A DNA stretch of 64,000 nucleotides, taken from positions 268,569 through 332,568 of the forward strand of contig CAZDGU010000003.1 in assembly GCA_964505215.1 (NCBI GenBank), read 5' to 3'. The position numbers and the translations under genes were made by a program. The notes beneath the pieces were generated by a model. That model did no database searches. It saw only the letters and a program-made list of their open reading frames with translations, and had not been told where the DNA came from. Origin of the DNA: Gracilimonas sp964505215. GTDB lineage: Bacteria > Bacteroidota > Rhodothermia > Balneolales > Balneolaceae. Positions 7,388 to 16,109 of the stretch are shown here, piece by piece (the first letter of the stretch is position 1; each line of letters opens with the position of its first letter).

Positions 7388-9121
7388 TTATTCAAGCCTG
7401 ATTTCGGATACCGATTTCCCGCTGGGTACCATAGGAAATACATTATTTTCTTTTCCTACGCATACTTCCAGAAAGTAGGAGCCTTTATATTGAAGAAAAT
7501 CATCCAGGGCTTGGTCAAGCTGATCTCGCTGTTCTACTTTTTGTGTTTCAATCCCAAAGCCTTTTACAATGCCTTGAAAATCCGGATTTTTCATTTCGGT
7601 GAATGAATAGCGGCGCTCAAAAAACAGCTGCTGCCACTGTCGTACCATTCCCAAAAAGTCATTATTGAGCAGTAGCACTTTCACATCAATATCATCCTGG
7701 AAAATAGTGGCTAATTCCTGCAGGGTCATTTGAAAGCCGCCATCACCGAGTACAGCAATCACTTCGCGCTCGGGTGCACCTAACTTAGCGCCCATTGCGG
7801 CAGGCAGTCCAAAGCCCATGGTTCCCAATCCTCCGGATGTAATATTTCCTTTCGACTTGGTGAACTTGCTGTATCGGCAGGCAATCATTTGGTGCTGCCC
7901 CACATCAGATACAATAATGGCTTCTCCATTTGTTTTTTCGGAGATCATGCGAATCACTTCTCCCATGCTTAGCAAGTCGGAAGAGGGATAAAGTTCTTCT
8001 TTAATTACCTTTTCAAATTCCTGCTTATCGCAATCTCTAAACTTCTGCAGCCATTCGGTGTGCGAGTTTGCCTTTACGCGTTTGGTAAGTTCGGGAAGCG
8101 TTGCTTTTACATCTCCTAAAACGGCTACATCTGCCGGTACGTTTTTGTCAATTTCGGCGGGATCAATTTCAAGGTGAATAACTTTGGCTTGTTTGGCGTA
8201 ATTATCGAGACTTCCGGTTACCCGGTCATCAAAGCGCATTCCTACAGCAATTAGTACGTCACATTCGTTGGTGAGTACGTTTGGGCCGTAGTTTCCGTGC
8301 ATGCCCAACATTCCCACGTTTAAGGGGTGATCGGTGTCCAGGGCAGATAGTCCCAACAGAGTCCATGCAGTAGGAATCCCGGTTTTTTCAATAAATTCCT
8401 TAAACTCCGCCTCGGCATTACCTAAAATTACTCCCTGACCCAGCAAAACATACGGACGCTCGGCATTGTTAATCAGCTCGGCAGCTTCGTCTAATGTAGA
8501 ATAATCAGTTTCCGGAACGGGAGTATAACTGCGCAATTTTGTGCATTTTTCATATTTGAAATCCAGAGATTGGAACTGAGCATCTTTGGTAACATCAATA
8601 AGCACCGGGCCGGGACGTCCTGAGCGCGCCACATAAAACGCTTTGGCTAATACTTCCGGTATTTCTTCGGCGCAGGTAATCTGGAAATTCCATTTTGTAA
8701 CCGGCATCGACATCCCAATTACATCCGTTTCCTGGAAAGCATCACTCCCCAATAAATTAGATGGAACCTGTCCTGTGATGCAAACAAGCGGGGTTGAATC
8801 GATTTGTGCATCAGCAATTCCGGTAATTAAATTGGTAGCTCCCGGTCCTGAAGTAGCCAAACAGACGCCCACTTTTCCACTGGCTCGGGCATATCCCTGT
8901 GCGGCATGAATAGCACCCTGCTCGTGCCTCGATAAAATGTGTTTGATGGAATCGCGATAGTCGTACAGCGAATCATAAACCGGCATAATAGCTCCACCGG
9001 GATAGCCAAAAATAGTATCCACAGCTTCTTCGCGAAGAATGCGGATGATAGCCTCGGCCCCGGTGATGGTTTCAGTTTTTTTATTATTGGTGGTGTCGGT
9101 AGTTGCGGTTAAGGTTTCCAT
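7388..9121 (-). CDS. ilvB: Acetolactate synthase large (catalytic) subunit
   Basis: IlvB condenses pyruvate with pyruvate or 2-oxobutanoate using thiamine diphosphate. The 577-residue product has the N-terminal Pyr domain with FGYPGGAIMP and the catalytic glutamate in SRHEQGAIHAAQGYA. A central FAD-binding domain follows. The C-terminal PP domain has the ThDP/Mg motif VLGDGGFQMT...LLLNND and the herbicide-site region FLGMVRQWQ. It is encoded between ilvD and ilvN in the attenuated operon. Confidence 0.96.
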   Translation of the reverse strand: METLTATTDTTNNKKTETITGAEAIIRILREEAVDTIFGYPGGAIMPVYDSLYDYRDSIKHILSRHEQGAIHAAQGYARASGKVGVCLATSGPGATNLITGIADAQIDSTPLVCITGQVPSNLLGSDAFQETDVIGMSMPVTKWNFQITCAEEIPEVLAKAFYVARSGRPGPVLIDVTKDAQFQSLDFKYEKCTKLRSYTPVPETDYSTLDEAAELINNAERPYVLLGQGVILGNAEAEFKEFIEKTGIPTAWTLLGLSALDTDHPLNVGMLGMHGNYGPNVLTNECDVLIAVGMRFDDRVTGSLDNYAKQAKVIHLEIDPAEIDKNVPADVAVLGDVKATLPELTKRVKANSHTEWLQKFRDCDKQEFEKVIKEELYPSSDLLSMGEVIRMISEKTNGEAIIVSDVGQHQMIACRYSKFTKSKGNITSGGLGTMGFGLPAAMGAKLGAPEREVIAVLGDGGFQMTLQELATIFQDDIDVKVLLLNNDFLGMVRQWQQLFFERRYSFTEMKNPDFQGIVKGFGIETQKVEQRDQLDQALDDFLQYKGSYFLEVCVGKENNVFPMVPSGKSVSEIRLE

Positions 9122-9184
9122 AAGTGTTTATTGAGAGTGTGAGTGAAAATTATGTGAGATTCAGGTTTGTTAGGTTTGGTTAGG

Positions 9185-10864
9185 TTAGCATTCGTCGGTT
9201 ATGCAGCCTTCTGAAGCTGATGAAACCGTTTTGGCATATTTGTATAAAGCTCCGCGTTTTTCTTTGAGCGGCGGCTCGCTCCAGCTTTCTTTTCTTTTTT
9301 GAAATTCTTCGTCCGAAATCAATGCGCTTATTTCATTCTTCCGGGCATCAATGCGGATGGTATCTCCATTTTTTATAAATGCGATTCCTCCGCCAACCTG
9401 AGCTTCCGGGGTGATGTGGCCTACCACAAAACCATGCGTTCCGCCCGAAAATCTGCCATCGGTTATCAACGCTACCTCTTTGCCTAAACCTGCGCCCATA
9501 ATGGCAGACGTGGGTTTAAGCATTTCCGGCATTCCGGGGCCGCCTTTGGGACCTACATATCTAATAACTACTACATCGCCGGCTTTTACATCACCCTGGC
9601 TGATGCCTTTATTGGCTTCCGCTTCACTTTCAAAAACGCGGGCAGTTCCTTCAAAATATTCGCCTTCTTTGCCGGTAATTTTTGCTACAGCTCCCTCTTC
9701 AGCCACATTTCCATAGAGAATTTGAATATGCCCGCTTGGTTTGATGGGATCAGAAAGCTCGTGAATTACATCTTGTTCAACCTTAAGAGGTTCTACATGT
9801 TCTAAATTTTCAGCCAGCGTTTTGCCGGTAACAGTCATGCAGCTTCCGTCCAGTAAATCGTTTTCCAGCATGTATTTCATTACGGCCGGAACGCCTCCTG
9901 CTTCATGCAAATCTTGCATCACATATTTTCCGCTGGGTTTTAAATCAGCTAAAAATGGTGTGGTATCGCTGAGGTGTTGAAAATCTTCAAGCGTGAGGTC
10001 AATGTTTGCAGTTTTAGCCAATGCAATCATGTGAAGCACGGCATTTGTGGAGCCACCTAACACAATGATGAGCCGAATGGCATTTTCAAAAGATGCCTTG
10101 GTGAGAATATCTAAAGGCTTTATGTCATTTTTAAGCAGGTGATACAGGTGCTTTCCAACATCTTCGCATTCAATTACTTTGGTTTGATCGGTAGCGGGAT
10201 TGGAGGAGTTGAACGGCAGGCTCATTCCCATTGCTTCGATAGCAGACGACATGGTGTTAGCCGTGTACATTCCGCCACAAGCGCCCGCTCCCGGGCATGC
10301 ATGTTGGATAACATCTTTAAATTCGCCATCCGATATTTTACCGCTTACTTTTTCGCCCCAGGCCTCGAAAGCAGAAACTACGTCCAGCTTTTTTCCATTG
10401 TGAAAACCGGGGGCGATAGTTCCACCATATACTAAAACAGAAGGACGGTTTACGCGAATCATAGCCATTAAAGCACCGGGCATATTTTTATCACACCCAA
10501 CAATAGCGGCCATGCCGTCGTACGCCATTCCTTTCACCACGGCTTCCATAGAGTCGGCAATAATATCGCGGGAGGGGAGGGAGTATCTCATTCCGGGAGT
10601 TCCCATCGAAATGCCATCGCTTATTCCTATAGTGTTGAAAATCAATCCGTTTAAGTTGGCTTGTTCAACGCCTTTTTTAACGTGAGTAGCCAAATCGTTG
10701 AGGTGCATGTTGCAGGGGTTTCCTTCATAACCGGTACTGGCAATGCCAATAAGTGGTTTTTGAAGGTCGTCATCGCTCAGCCCGATAGCGTGAAGCATGG
10801 CTTGGGCGGCAGGTTGGGAATCGTCTTGGGTAACTTGTTTGCTGAATTTGTTCAGTTCCGACAT
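9185..10864 (-). CDS. ilvD: Dihydroxy-acid dehydratase
   Basis: IlvD dehydrates 2,3-dihydroxy acids to 2-oxo acids in branched-chain synthesis. The 559-residue length and the cluster cysteines C51 (GNPCNMH), C124 (CDKNMPG) and C196 (GAGACGGMYT) fit the IlvD/Edd family. The PSGHIQILYGNVAEEGAV and GRFSGGTHGFVVGH regions (each part of the C-terminal barrel) are present. It is the first structural gene of the operon. About 45 nt separate its start from the T-run of the attenuator terminator, so transcriptional readthrough of that hairpin decides expression of the whole ilv unit. Confidence 0.96.
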   Translation of the reverse strand: MSELNKFSKQVTQDDSQPAAQAMLHAIGLSDDDLQKPLIGIASTGYEGNPCNMHLNDLATHVKKGVEQANLNGLIFNTIGISDGISMGTPGMRYSLPSRDIIADSMEAVVKGMAYDGMAAIVGCDKNMPGALMAMIRVNRPSVLVYGGTIAPGFHNGKKLDVVSAFEAWGEKVSGKISDGEFKDVIQHACPGAGACGGMYTANTMSSAIEAMGMSLPFNSSNPATDQTKVIECEDVGKHLYHLLKNDIKPLDILTKASFENAIRLIIVLGGSTNAVLHMIALAKTANIDLTLEDFQHLSDTTPFLADLKPSGKYVMQDLHEAGGVPAVMKYMLENDLLDGSCMTVTGKTLAENLEHVEPLKVEQDVIHELSDPIKPSGHIQILYGNVAEEGAVAKITGKEGEYFEGTARVFESEAEANKGISQGDVKAGDVVVIRYVGPKGGPGMPEMLKPTSAIMGAGLGKEVALITDGRFSGGTHGFVVGHITPEAQVGGGIAFIKNGDTIRIDARKNEISALISDEEFQKRKESWSEPPLKEKRGALYKYAKTVSSASEGCITDEC

Positions 10865-10908
10865 GTATGTTAAATGAGTATATAGAGTGAGTTCAAAAAT
10901 TCTTATTC

Positions 10909-10940
10909 AAAAAAAAAGCCTTCCGTTTCAGGGAAGGCTT
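10909..10940 (-). terminator. Attenuator terminator of the ilv operon
   Basis: On the minus strand AAGCCTTCC (10940-10932) pairs perfectly with GGAAGGCTT (10924-10916) around a 7-nt loop and is followed by a run of T down to 10909. It sits between the leader peptide stop and ilvD, where it can only act as a regulated, premature terminator. Its upstream arm is also the partner of the antiterminator. Confidence 0.9.
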
Positions 10941-10980
10941 CTCAGTAATCATAATCACTATGTGCTACAAAGCTTTCCCT
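10930..10980 (-). promoter_or_regulatory. ilv attenuator: antiterminator pairing (segments 2 and 3)
   Basis: Minus-strand segment AGGGAAAGCTT (10980-10970), which overlaps the last codons of the leader peptide, can pair with AAGCCTTCCCT (10940-10930) in 10 of 11 positions. The second segment contains the whole upstream arm of the terminator, so the two structures exclude each other. A ribosome reaching the leader stop codon at 10965-10967 would cover segment 2 and allow termination. A ribosome stalled on the upstream Ile codons would leave it free and allow readthrough. A small GGTAT/ATACC hairpin lies at 10985-10997. Confidence 0.82.
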
Positions 10981-11039
10981 GGTTGGTATGGAATACCAAT
11001 AATTTGAATAATGACCAGAGAAATAATGATAGACAGCAT
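10965..11039 (-). CDS. ilvL: ilv leader peptide, 24 residues, isoleucine-rich
   Basis: A 24-codon frame runs from ATG at 11039-11037 to TAG at 10967-10965. The product begins MLSIIISLVIIQIIGIP. Eight of 24 residues are Ile, three are Leu and one is Val, and every Ile codon is AUU or AUC. This is the composition expected of a leader that senses charged tRNA-Ile (and Leu/Val). It lies directly upstream of a terminator/antiterminator pair and ilvD, and downstream of a plausible promoter. I infer that translation of this peptide controls ilvDBNCA transcription. It is too short for ordinary gene callers. Confidence 0.85.
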   Translation of the reverse strand: MLSIIISLVIIQIIGIPYQPGKAL

Positions 11040-11061
11040 AATTGAATATTTAGTTCGCTTG

Positions 11062-11093
11062 CAAAGTAACGGCAGTGCGACCGTAATAGCAAA
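11062..11093 (-). promoter_or_regulatory. Putative Bacteroidetes-type promoter of the ilv operon
   Basis: On the minus strand a TTTG box (11093-11090) is followed after exactly 20 nt by TTACTTTG (11069-11062), which matches the Bacteroidetes -7 consensus TAnnTTTG at seven of eight positions. Transcription would start a few nucleotides downstream, leaving about 15-20 nt before the leader ATG at 11039. Confidence 0.5.
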
Positions 11094-11146
11094 TGTTTTT
11101 CTTATGTAAAAAATGTAATAGTGGGATGTCCAAACGCATAAATATC

Positions 11147-12688
11147 TTAGTTTCGAACAATGAACTTCCCTTTAATGACGTCCTGAACGGGCTTTTCATG
11201 AATTTTAGACTCCAGCCAAGATATGATGTCCAAGTATAAAAATGGCCGTTTTTGATAAGGCATTTCGTTGATTTCAAGCAGCCGATCTCGCAACTGGATG
11301 AACTTTTCTTTGATGGGAATACTATCCGAATTTTCTAAATTTTTCAGAAAAGTCAGAATTTCTTCCTGTACTAAATTCATATCGTTCATCTTTCGCAGGA
11401 ATCGGTAAACTGCACGAATTTGATACTCAACATGGGTTTGATTGCCTAACTCAAAATGAGCAATCAGGTTTAAGATGCGGGCAAAGCAGTGCAAGTCTTC
11501 ACGCAGCTTTTGGTCAGGGTAATTAATGATTTTATTGAGATACTCAATCGCTTTTTTATTCATGCCGGCGCCAAAATACAGGCATGCAATTTTGTAATAA
11601 AAAATTAGAATGCGGTGCGGATCTATCTGCTGTGAATAGGTCTCAATTTTACGGTTCAGCTCCGGCACCATATCCACGCCTTCGGTAAAAGTTCCGGCAA
11701 TAAAGTGGCCGTTCAGCTTAGAGGTATATAAGTACATAAAGCCCAGCGTTTCAAGGTTTTGGTTGTTTCGCGTGGGGGGATTTTCCACAAACTCTTCCAG
11801 CCTTTTAGCTACTTTTTCATGCTTAGAATAGTGGCCTAAAATAAATAAAGCTTCCAGCAAAACATGCTGACCTTTCAGGTACCAGATAGGCTCCAATTCC
11901 AGCATCTCGGGGTTGTTATGGAATAAATCTACCCACTTTTGAGCGTAGCGATATTGCAACAAAAAATCCTGTACAATTAAGCTGTACCAAGCGTACGAAA
12001 CGTATAAATACAGCTGCTCAAAAAAGCCTAACTCTTTCTGGTTAATATCATTCAGCTCGCTTTTAAAAAACCGACTGATTTCAGCATAATCATCCTCATT
12101 ACGTACATGGCCCGATTTTATATAGATACCGTACAGCCGAAGGGAGAGATTTGCCAAACGGTTATAATTAGACAGAGTATCCAGCTTTTGGTTGCCCTGC
12201 TCAATAATTTCATCGGCGCGATTTTTAAGACTTCGGGTGATGTATTGGGATTCAATGATGCGCTCGAAAGTAAGAATCTCATATTCCAGCGTGTTGCGGT
12301 GCTGCTGGCGGGCCTGCGTTTTAGCTCTGTCTAACAGCCGCAAGCTTTGCTGATATAATCCTTTGTTGTAAAGAAGTCGGGCGTGATCAATTTGTTCACG
12401 AAGCATAATATCAATGTTATGCTTGATGTTGGTGAGCCGCAGGCTGGTGAGAACTTGCTTGTACAAATGAGCTTTTAAGTTCGAAAACTGCCTCTTTTTA
12501 ACGCCCTTCAGCCCTTTAATAATTTCATGCTCGTTGTAAGTGGTGGCTTTATCCATCGCATCAAAGAGCTGAATGAATTTCGCATCCGGGCTGCTGTTTC
12601 GGGTGGCATAAATCTTAAATGCCCGTTTTTCTGCCTTAGTTAATGATTTTATAAGCTGATAAACATGGTCGTTAGGTTGATTGGCCAT
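11147..12688 (-). CDS. Conserved hypothetical protein, helical TPR-like
   Basis: A 513-residue, soluble, almost entirely alpha-helical protein without signal peptide. It opens with VYQLIKSLTKAEKRAFKIYA, a basic helical segment, then has repeating helix pairs such as LLYNKGLYQQSLRLLDRAK and ACLYFGAGMNKKAIEYLNKI that resemble tetratricopeptide repeats. I recall similar ~500-residue proteins in Bacteroidota-type genomes but know no function. It lies between the ilv and leu operons and faces away from leuA, sharing a 201-nt intergenic region with it. A regulatory or scaffolding role would be a guess. Some C-terminal ORF overlap on the same strand is a shadow. Confidence 0.75.
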   Translation of the reverse strand: MANQPNDHVYQLIKSLTKAEKRAFKIYATRNSSPDAKFIQLFDAMDKATTYNEHEIIKGLKGVKKRQFSNLKAHLYKQVLTSLRLTNIKHNIDIMLREQIDHARLLYNKGLYQQSLRLLDRAKTQARQQHRNTLEYEILTFERIIESQYITRSLKNRADEIIEQGNQKLDTLSNYNRLANLSLRLYGIYIKSGHVRNEDDYAEISRFFKSELNDINQKELGFFEQLYLYVSYAWYSLIVQDFLLQYRYAQKWVDLFHNNPEMLELEPIWYLKGQHVLLEALFILGHYSKHEKVAKRLEEFVENPPTRNNQNLETLGFMYLYTSKLNGHFIAGTFTEGVDMVPELNRKIETYSQQIDPHRILIFYYKIACLYFGAGMNKKAIEYLNKIINYPDQKLREDLHCFARILNLIAHFELGNQTHVEYQIRAVYRFLRKMNDMNLVQEEILTFLKNLENSDSIPIKEKFIQLRDRLLEINEMPYQKRPFLYLDIISWLESKIHEKPVQDVIKGKFIVRN

Positions 12689-12889
12689 GGTATAAAATAC
12701 GTGAGTAAAAGTAAGTTAAGTAGTTATTAATTAGATATATAAATATATGCTGTGTGCACTTGGGTATCGTAATAACCCGTTAATCTGGTTTTCAGAAAAA
12801 GTGCTGCAGCTATACCTTCGTGCCAATTGCTTGAACTTTGACCGGAGAAAGTAATTGAAACGGCAGTTAAGTTAGAAATCATTAGACTA

Positions 12890-14047
12890 ATGCCAAACTC
12901 ACAAGTTCAAATTTTTGATACCACTCTACGAGACGGAGAACAAGTTCCCGGATGTAGGTTAAATACTACCGAAAAAATAGAAATTGCCAGGGAATTAGAA
13001 CGCCTGGGCGTGGATGTTATGGAGGTTGGGTTTCCGGTGTCAAGTCCCGGAGACTTCGAATCGGTACGCCAAATTTCCAATATCATTAAGCACTCTACAG
13101 TTTGTGGACTCACTCGCGCCGTAGCAAACGACATCGAAGTAGCAGCTGAAGCTTTGGAAAAGGCTAAGCGCCCGCGTATTCACACCGGCATCGGAACCTC
13201 TGACAGCCACATTTTTGATAAGTTGAAAAGTACCCGCGAAGAAGTTCTTGAGCGCGGGGTGGAGGCTGTAAAGCTGGCCAAAAAATATGTGGAAGACGTA
13301 GAATTTTATGCCGAAGATGCCGGACGAACGGACAACGAATATCTCGCTACAATTGTAGAAGCAGCCATTAAAGCCGGAGCAACCGTTGTCAACATTCCCG
13401 ACACCACCGGATATTGCCTGCCTTCCGAATACGGACAGAAAATCAAATTCCTTAAAGAAAATGTGAAAGGAATTGATAAGGCCATCATTTCAACCCATTG
13501 CCATAATGATTTGGGACTGGCTACCGCCAACTCTATAGCCGGCGTGCAAAATGGAGCACGGCAGATTGAATGTACCATCAATGGAATTGGCGAACGGGCC
13601 GGAAATGCTTCTTTGGAAGAAGTGGTGATGATTATGCGTAAACATCACGATCTGAATTTTGATACGGGCATTGATACCAAATATTTGTGCGAAATAAGTG
13701 CGCTGGTTTCATCCAAAATGAATATGCCGGTTCAGCCCAACAAAGCTATTGTAGGCTCCAATGCGTTTGCACACTCGTCCGGCATTCACCAAGATGGTGT
13801 AATCAAATCGCGCGAAACCTACGAAATTATCGATCCTGCCGAAGTAGGAGCGCTTGAATCATCCATTGTGCTAACGGCACGAAGCGGCCGGGCTGCACTG
13901 CATTACCGAGCTCAAAAATTAGGTTTTGAGTTAAAAAAAGGTGAATTAGATCAGTTTTATAAAGAATTCTTAGAGTTAGCCGATCGGCAAAAAGTTATAA
14001 ATGACCAAGATTTAGTACGGCTTTTATCCGTATCAGCTACCGGTTAA
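12890..14047 (+). CDS. leuA: 2-isopropylmalate synthase, short form
   Basis: LeuA condenses 2-oxoisovalerate with acetyl-CoA, the committed step of leucine synthesis. Catalytic TIM-barrel signatures are clear: FDTTLRDGEQVPG near the N-terminus (metal/substrate), STHCHNDLGLATAN, and GERAGNASLEE. SGIHQDGVIK lies in the subdomain after the barrel. The product has 385 residues, whereas E. coli LeuA has about 520. The C-terminal allosteric (LeuA dimer) domain is absent, so leucine feedback at this site is not expected. Homocitrate synthase-like activity is an alternative, but the leuCDB context strongly favours LeuA. It heads leuACDB. Confidence 0.92.
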   Translation: MPNSQVQIFDTTLRDGEQVPGCRLNTTEKIEIARELERLGVDVMEVGFPVSSPGDFESVRQISNIIKHSTVCGLTRAVANDIEVAAEALEKAKRPRIHTGIGTSDSHIFDKLKSTREEVLERGVEAVKLAKKYVEDVEFYAEDAGRTDNEYLATIVEAAIKAGATVVNIPDTTGYCLPSEYGQKIKFLKENVKGIDKAIISTHCHNDLGLATANSIAGVQNGARQIECTINGIGERAGNASLEEVVMIMRKHHDLNFDTGIDTKYLCEISALVSSKMNMPVQPNKAIVGSNAFAHSSGIHQDGVIKSRETYEIIDPAEVGALESSIVLTARSGRAALHYRAQKLGFELKKGELDQFYKEFLELADRQKVINDQDLVRLLSVSATG

Positions 14048-14103
14048 ACAACAGTTATAAACATATAAAAACAGTTACTGCGCAGAGAAGTATTCATTTA
14101 TTT

Positions 14104-15513
14104 ATGGCAAAAACATTATTCGAAAAGGTTTGGGAGCAACATGTAGTTGATGAAGTAGAGGGCGGTTTAGAAATTTTGTATATCGACCGCCACTTTATCC
14201 ACGAAGTAACCAGTCCGCAGGCATTCAGCGGAATTCGCAAACGCGGTATCGATATTCACCGAACTGATAAAATTGTGGCAACGGCTGATCACAACGTGCC
14301 TACCAAAAATCAGCATCTGCCTATAAAAGATTATCTCTCCAAACTTCAGGTAAACACGCTCACCGAAAACTGCAAAGACTTTGGCATAGAGCTGTATGGC
14401 TTAGGCCATCCGTACCAAGGTATTGTGCACGTAATTGGACCTGAATTAGGCGTTACCAAGCCGGGAATGACTATTGTATGCGGAGACAGCCACACTTCAA
14501 CCCACGGAGCATTCGGAGCTATTGCGTTCGGAATTGGAACCTCGCAAGTGGAGCAGGTGATGGCCACTCAGTGCCTGCTGGTAGAGCGCCCTAAAACCAT
14601 GCGCATTACCATTAACGGCGAGCTGGGTAAAGGCATTTATGCTAAGGATATTATTCTGTACATCATCTCGAAGCTGGGCACGGGAGGAGGAACCGGATAT
14701 TTTGTTGAATATGCCGGGTCAGCTATTTGGCAGCTTTCTATGGAAGCCCGGATGACCATCTGTAACATGAGCATTGAAATGGGAGCACGAGGCGGTATGA
14801 TTGCTCCCGATGAAACCACATTCGACTATGTGAAAGGCAAAAAATTTGCCCCTAAAGGAGCTGAATTTGAAGAGGCGGTAGCCTATTGGAAAACGCTTTA
14901 TTCGGATGATGAAGCTATTTTTGATGCCGAGCACACTTTCCGCGCAGAAGATATTGAGCCAATGATAACCTATGGTACCAATCCCGGAACCGGTATTAAA
15001 ATATCGGGGCGCATTCCCACTTCAGATGAAGTTGAAAACCCAAACAGTTTACAGGCTTCACTCGAATATATGGGATTGAATGCCGGAGAAAAGCTGAAAG
15101 GAAAGAAAATAGACCATGTGTTTATTGGAAGCTGTACCAACAGCCGGATTGAAGATCTTCGGATTGTAGCCAATTATGTTCAGGGAAAAACGAAAGCTCC
15201 TCATATAAAAGCGATGATTGTGCCGGGTTCGCGCCAGGTGCAGGAACAGGCTCAAAAAGAAGGTATTGACAAAATTTTAGCAGAAGCCGGATTCGAACTT
15301 CGTCAATCGGGCTGTTCGGCTTGTCTGGGAATGAATGAAGATAAAATTCCCGCCGGAGAATATTGTGTATCTACTTCAAACCGAAATTTTGAAGGCCGCC
15401 AGGGTCCCGGCGCGCGCACGCTGCTGGTGAGTCCGCTTACGGCTGCCGCTATTGCTATTGAAGGCCGGGTAGTAGATCCAAGAGAATTTGAAGAAGTTAA
15501 AAAAGTAGGATAA
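14104..15513 (+). CDS. leuC: 3-isopropylmalate dehydratase large subunit
   Basis: LeuC with LeuD isomerises 2- to 3-isopropylmalate. The 469-residue aconitase-fold protein carries the [4Fe-4S] cysteines in FIGSCTNSR and in SGCSACLGMN, and also the GDSHTSTHGAFG signature. It starts 56 nt after leuA and its stop is 2 nt before leuD. Length and motifs are typical of the bacterial two-subunit enzyme. Confidence 0.96.
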   Translation: MAKTLFEKVWEQHVVDEVEGGLEILYIDRHFIHEVTSPQAFSGIRKRGIDIHRTDKIVATADHNVPTKNQHLPIKDYLSKLQVNTLTENCKDFGIELYGLGHPYQGIVHVIGPELGVTKPGMTIVCGDSHTSTHGAFGAIAFGIGTSQVEQVMATQCLLVERPKTMRITINGELGKGIYAKDIILYIISKLGTGGGTGYFVEYAGSAIWQLSMEARMTICNMSIEMGARGGMIAPDETTFDYVKGKKFAPKGAEFEEAVAYWKTLYSDDEAIFDAEHTFRAEDIEPMITYGTNPGTGIKISGRIPTSDEVENPNSLQASLEYMGLNAGEKLKGKKIDHVFIGSCTNSRIEDLRIVANYVQGKTKAPHIKAMIVPGSRQVQEQAQKEGIDKILAEAGFELRQSGCSACLGMNEDKIPAGEYCVSTSNRNFEGRQGPGARTLLVSPLTAAAIAIEGRVVDPREFEEVKKVG

Positions 15514-15515
15514 TC

Positions 15516-16106
15516 ATGGAAAAGTTTAACGTACTGAAAAGCAGTGCTGTGCCTTTGCCTAACGAAGACGTAGATACCGACCAAATTATACCGGCTCGGT
15601 TTTTAAAAGCTACCTCTCGCGAAGGATTTGGGGAGAATTTATTCAGAGACTGGCGCTTTGATGAACAGGGTAATCCTAAAGAGAAATTTGTGCTCAACAA
15701 TCCAAATTATTCGGGAAATATTTTAGTAGCCGGAAGGAATTTTGGGTGCGGGTCGAGCCGGGAGCATGCTGCCTGGGCCTTGTATGATTATGGTTTCAGA
15801 GCTGTTGTATCCAGTTATTTTGCGGATATTTTTAAAGGAAATGCACTAAATAATGGTTTGTTGCCGGTGCAAGTATCAGATGCGTTTCTGCAAAAAGTGC
15901 TTTCCGATGTGCAGAAAAAACCGCTCACTCCCATACGGATAGATCTGGAAAAGCAAACCATCAGTTTGGAAGATGGAAGCGAAGAACGATTTGAAATCAA
16001 CCCCTTCAAAAAAATGTGCCTGCTAAAAGGCTATGACGATATTGATTTCTTACTCAGTCAAAAACAAAAAATTCAACAATTCGAACAACAACACCGAGAA
16101 TATTAA
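15516..16106 (+). CDS. leuD: 3-isopropylmalate dehydratase small subunit
   Basis: The 196-residue swivel-domain partner of LeuC. Visible motifs are DTDQIIPARFLK near residue 22 and the FGCGSSREHAAWAL signature that binds substrate and docks to the iron-sulfur subunit. It begins 2 nt after leuC and ends 3 nt before leuB, so translational coupling is likely. Confidence 0.96.
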   Translation: MEKFNVLKSSAVPLPNEDVDTDQIIPARFLKATSREGFGENLFRDWRFDEQGNPKEKFVLNNPNYSGNILVAGRNFGCGSSREHAAWALYDYGFRAVVSSYFADIFKGNALNNGLLPVQVSDAFLQKVLSDVQKKPLTPIRIDLEKQTISLEDGSEERFEINPFKKMCLLKGYDDIDFLLSQKQKIQQFEQQHREY

Positions 16107-16109
16107 TTC

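Noticed and set aside
12747..12854. A 36-codon frame with seven Leu upstream of leuA, possible leucine leader peptide
   Set aside because: No terminator or antiterminator lies between its stop and leuA, the Leu codons are scattered rather than clustered, and no promoter fits.
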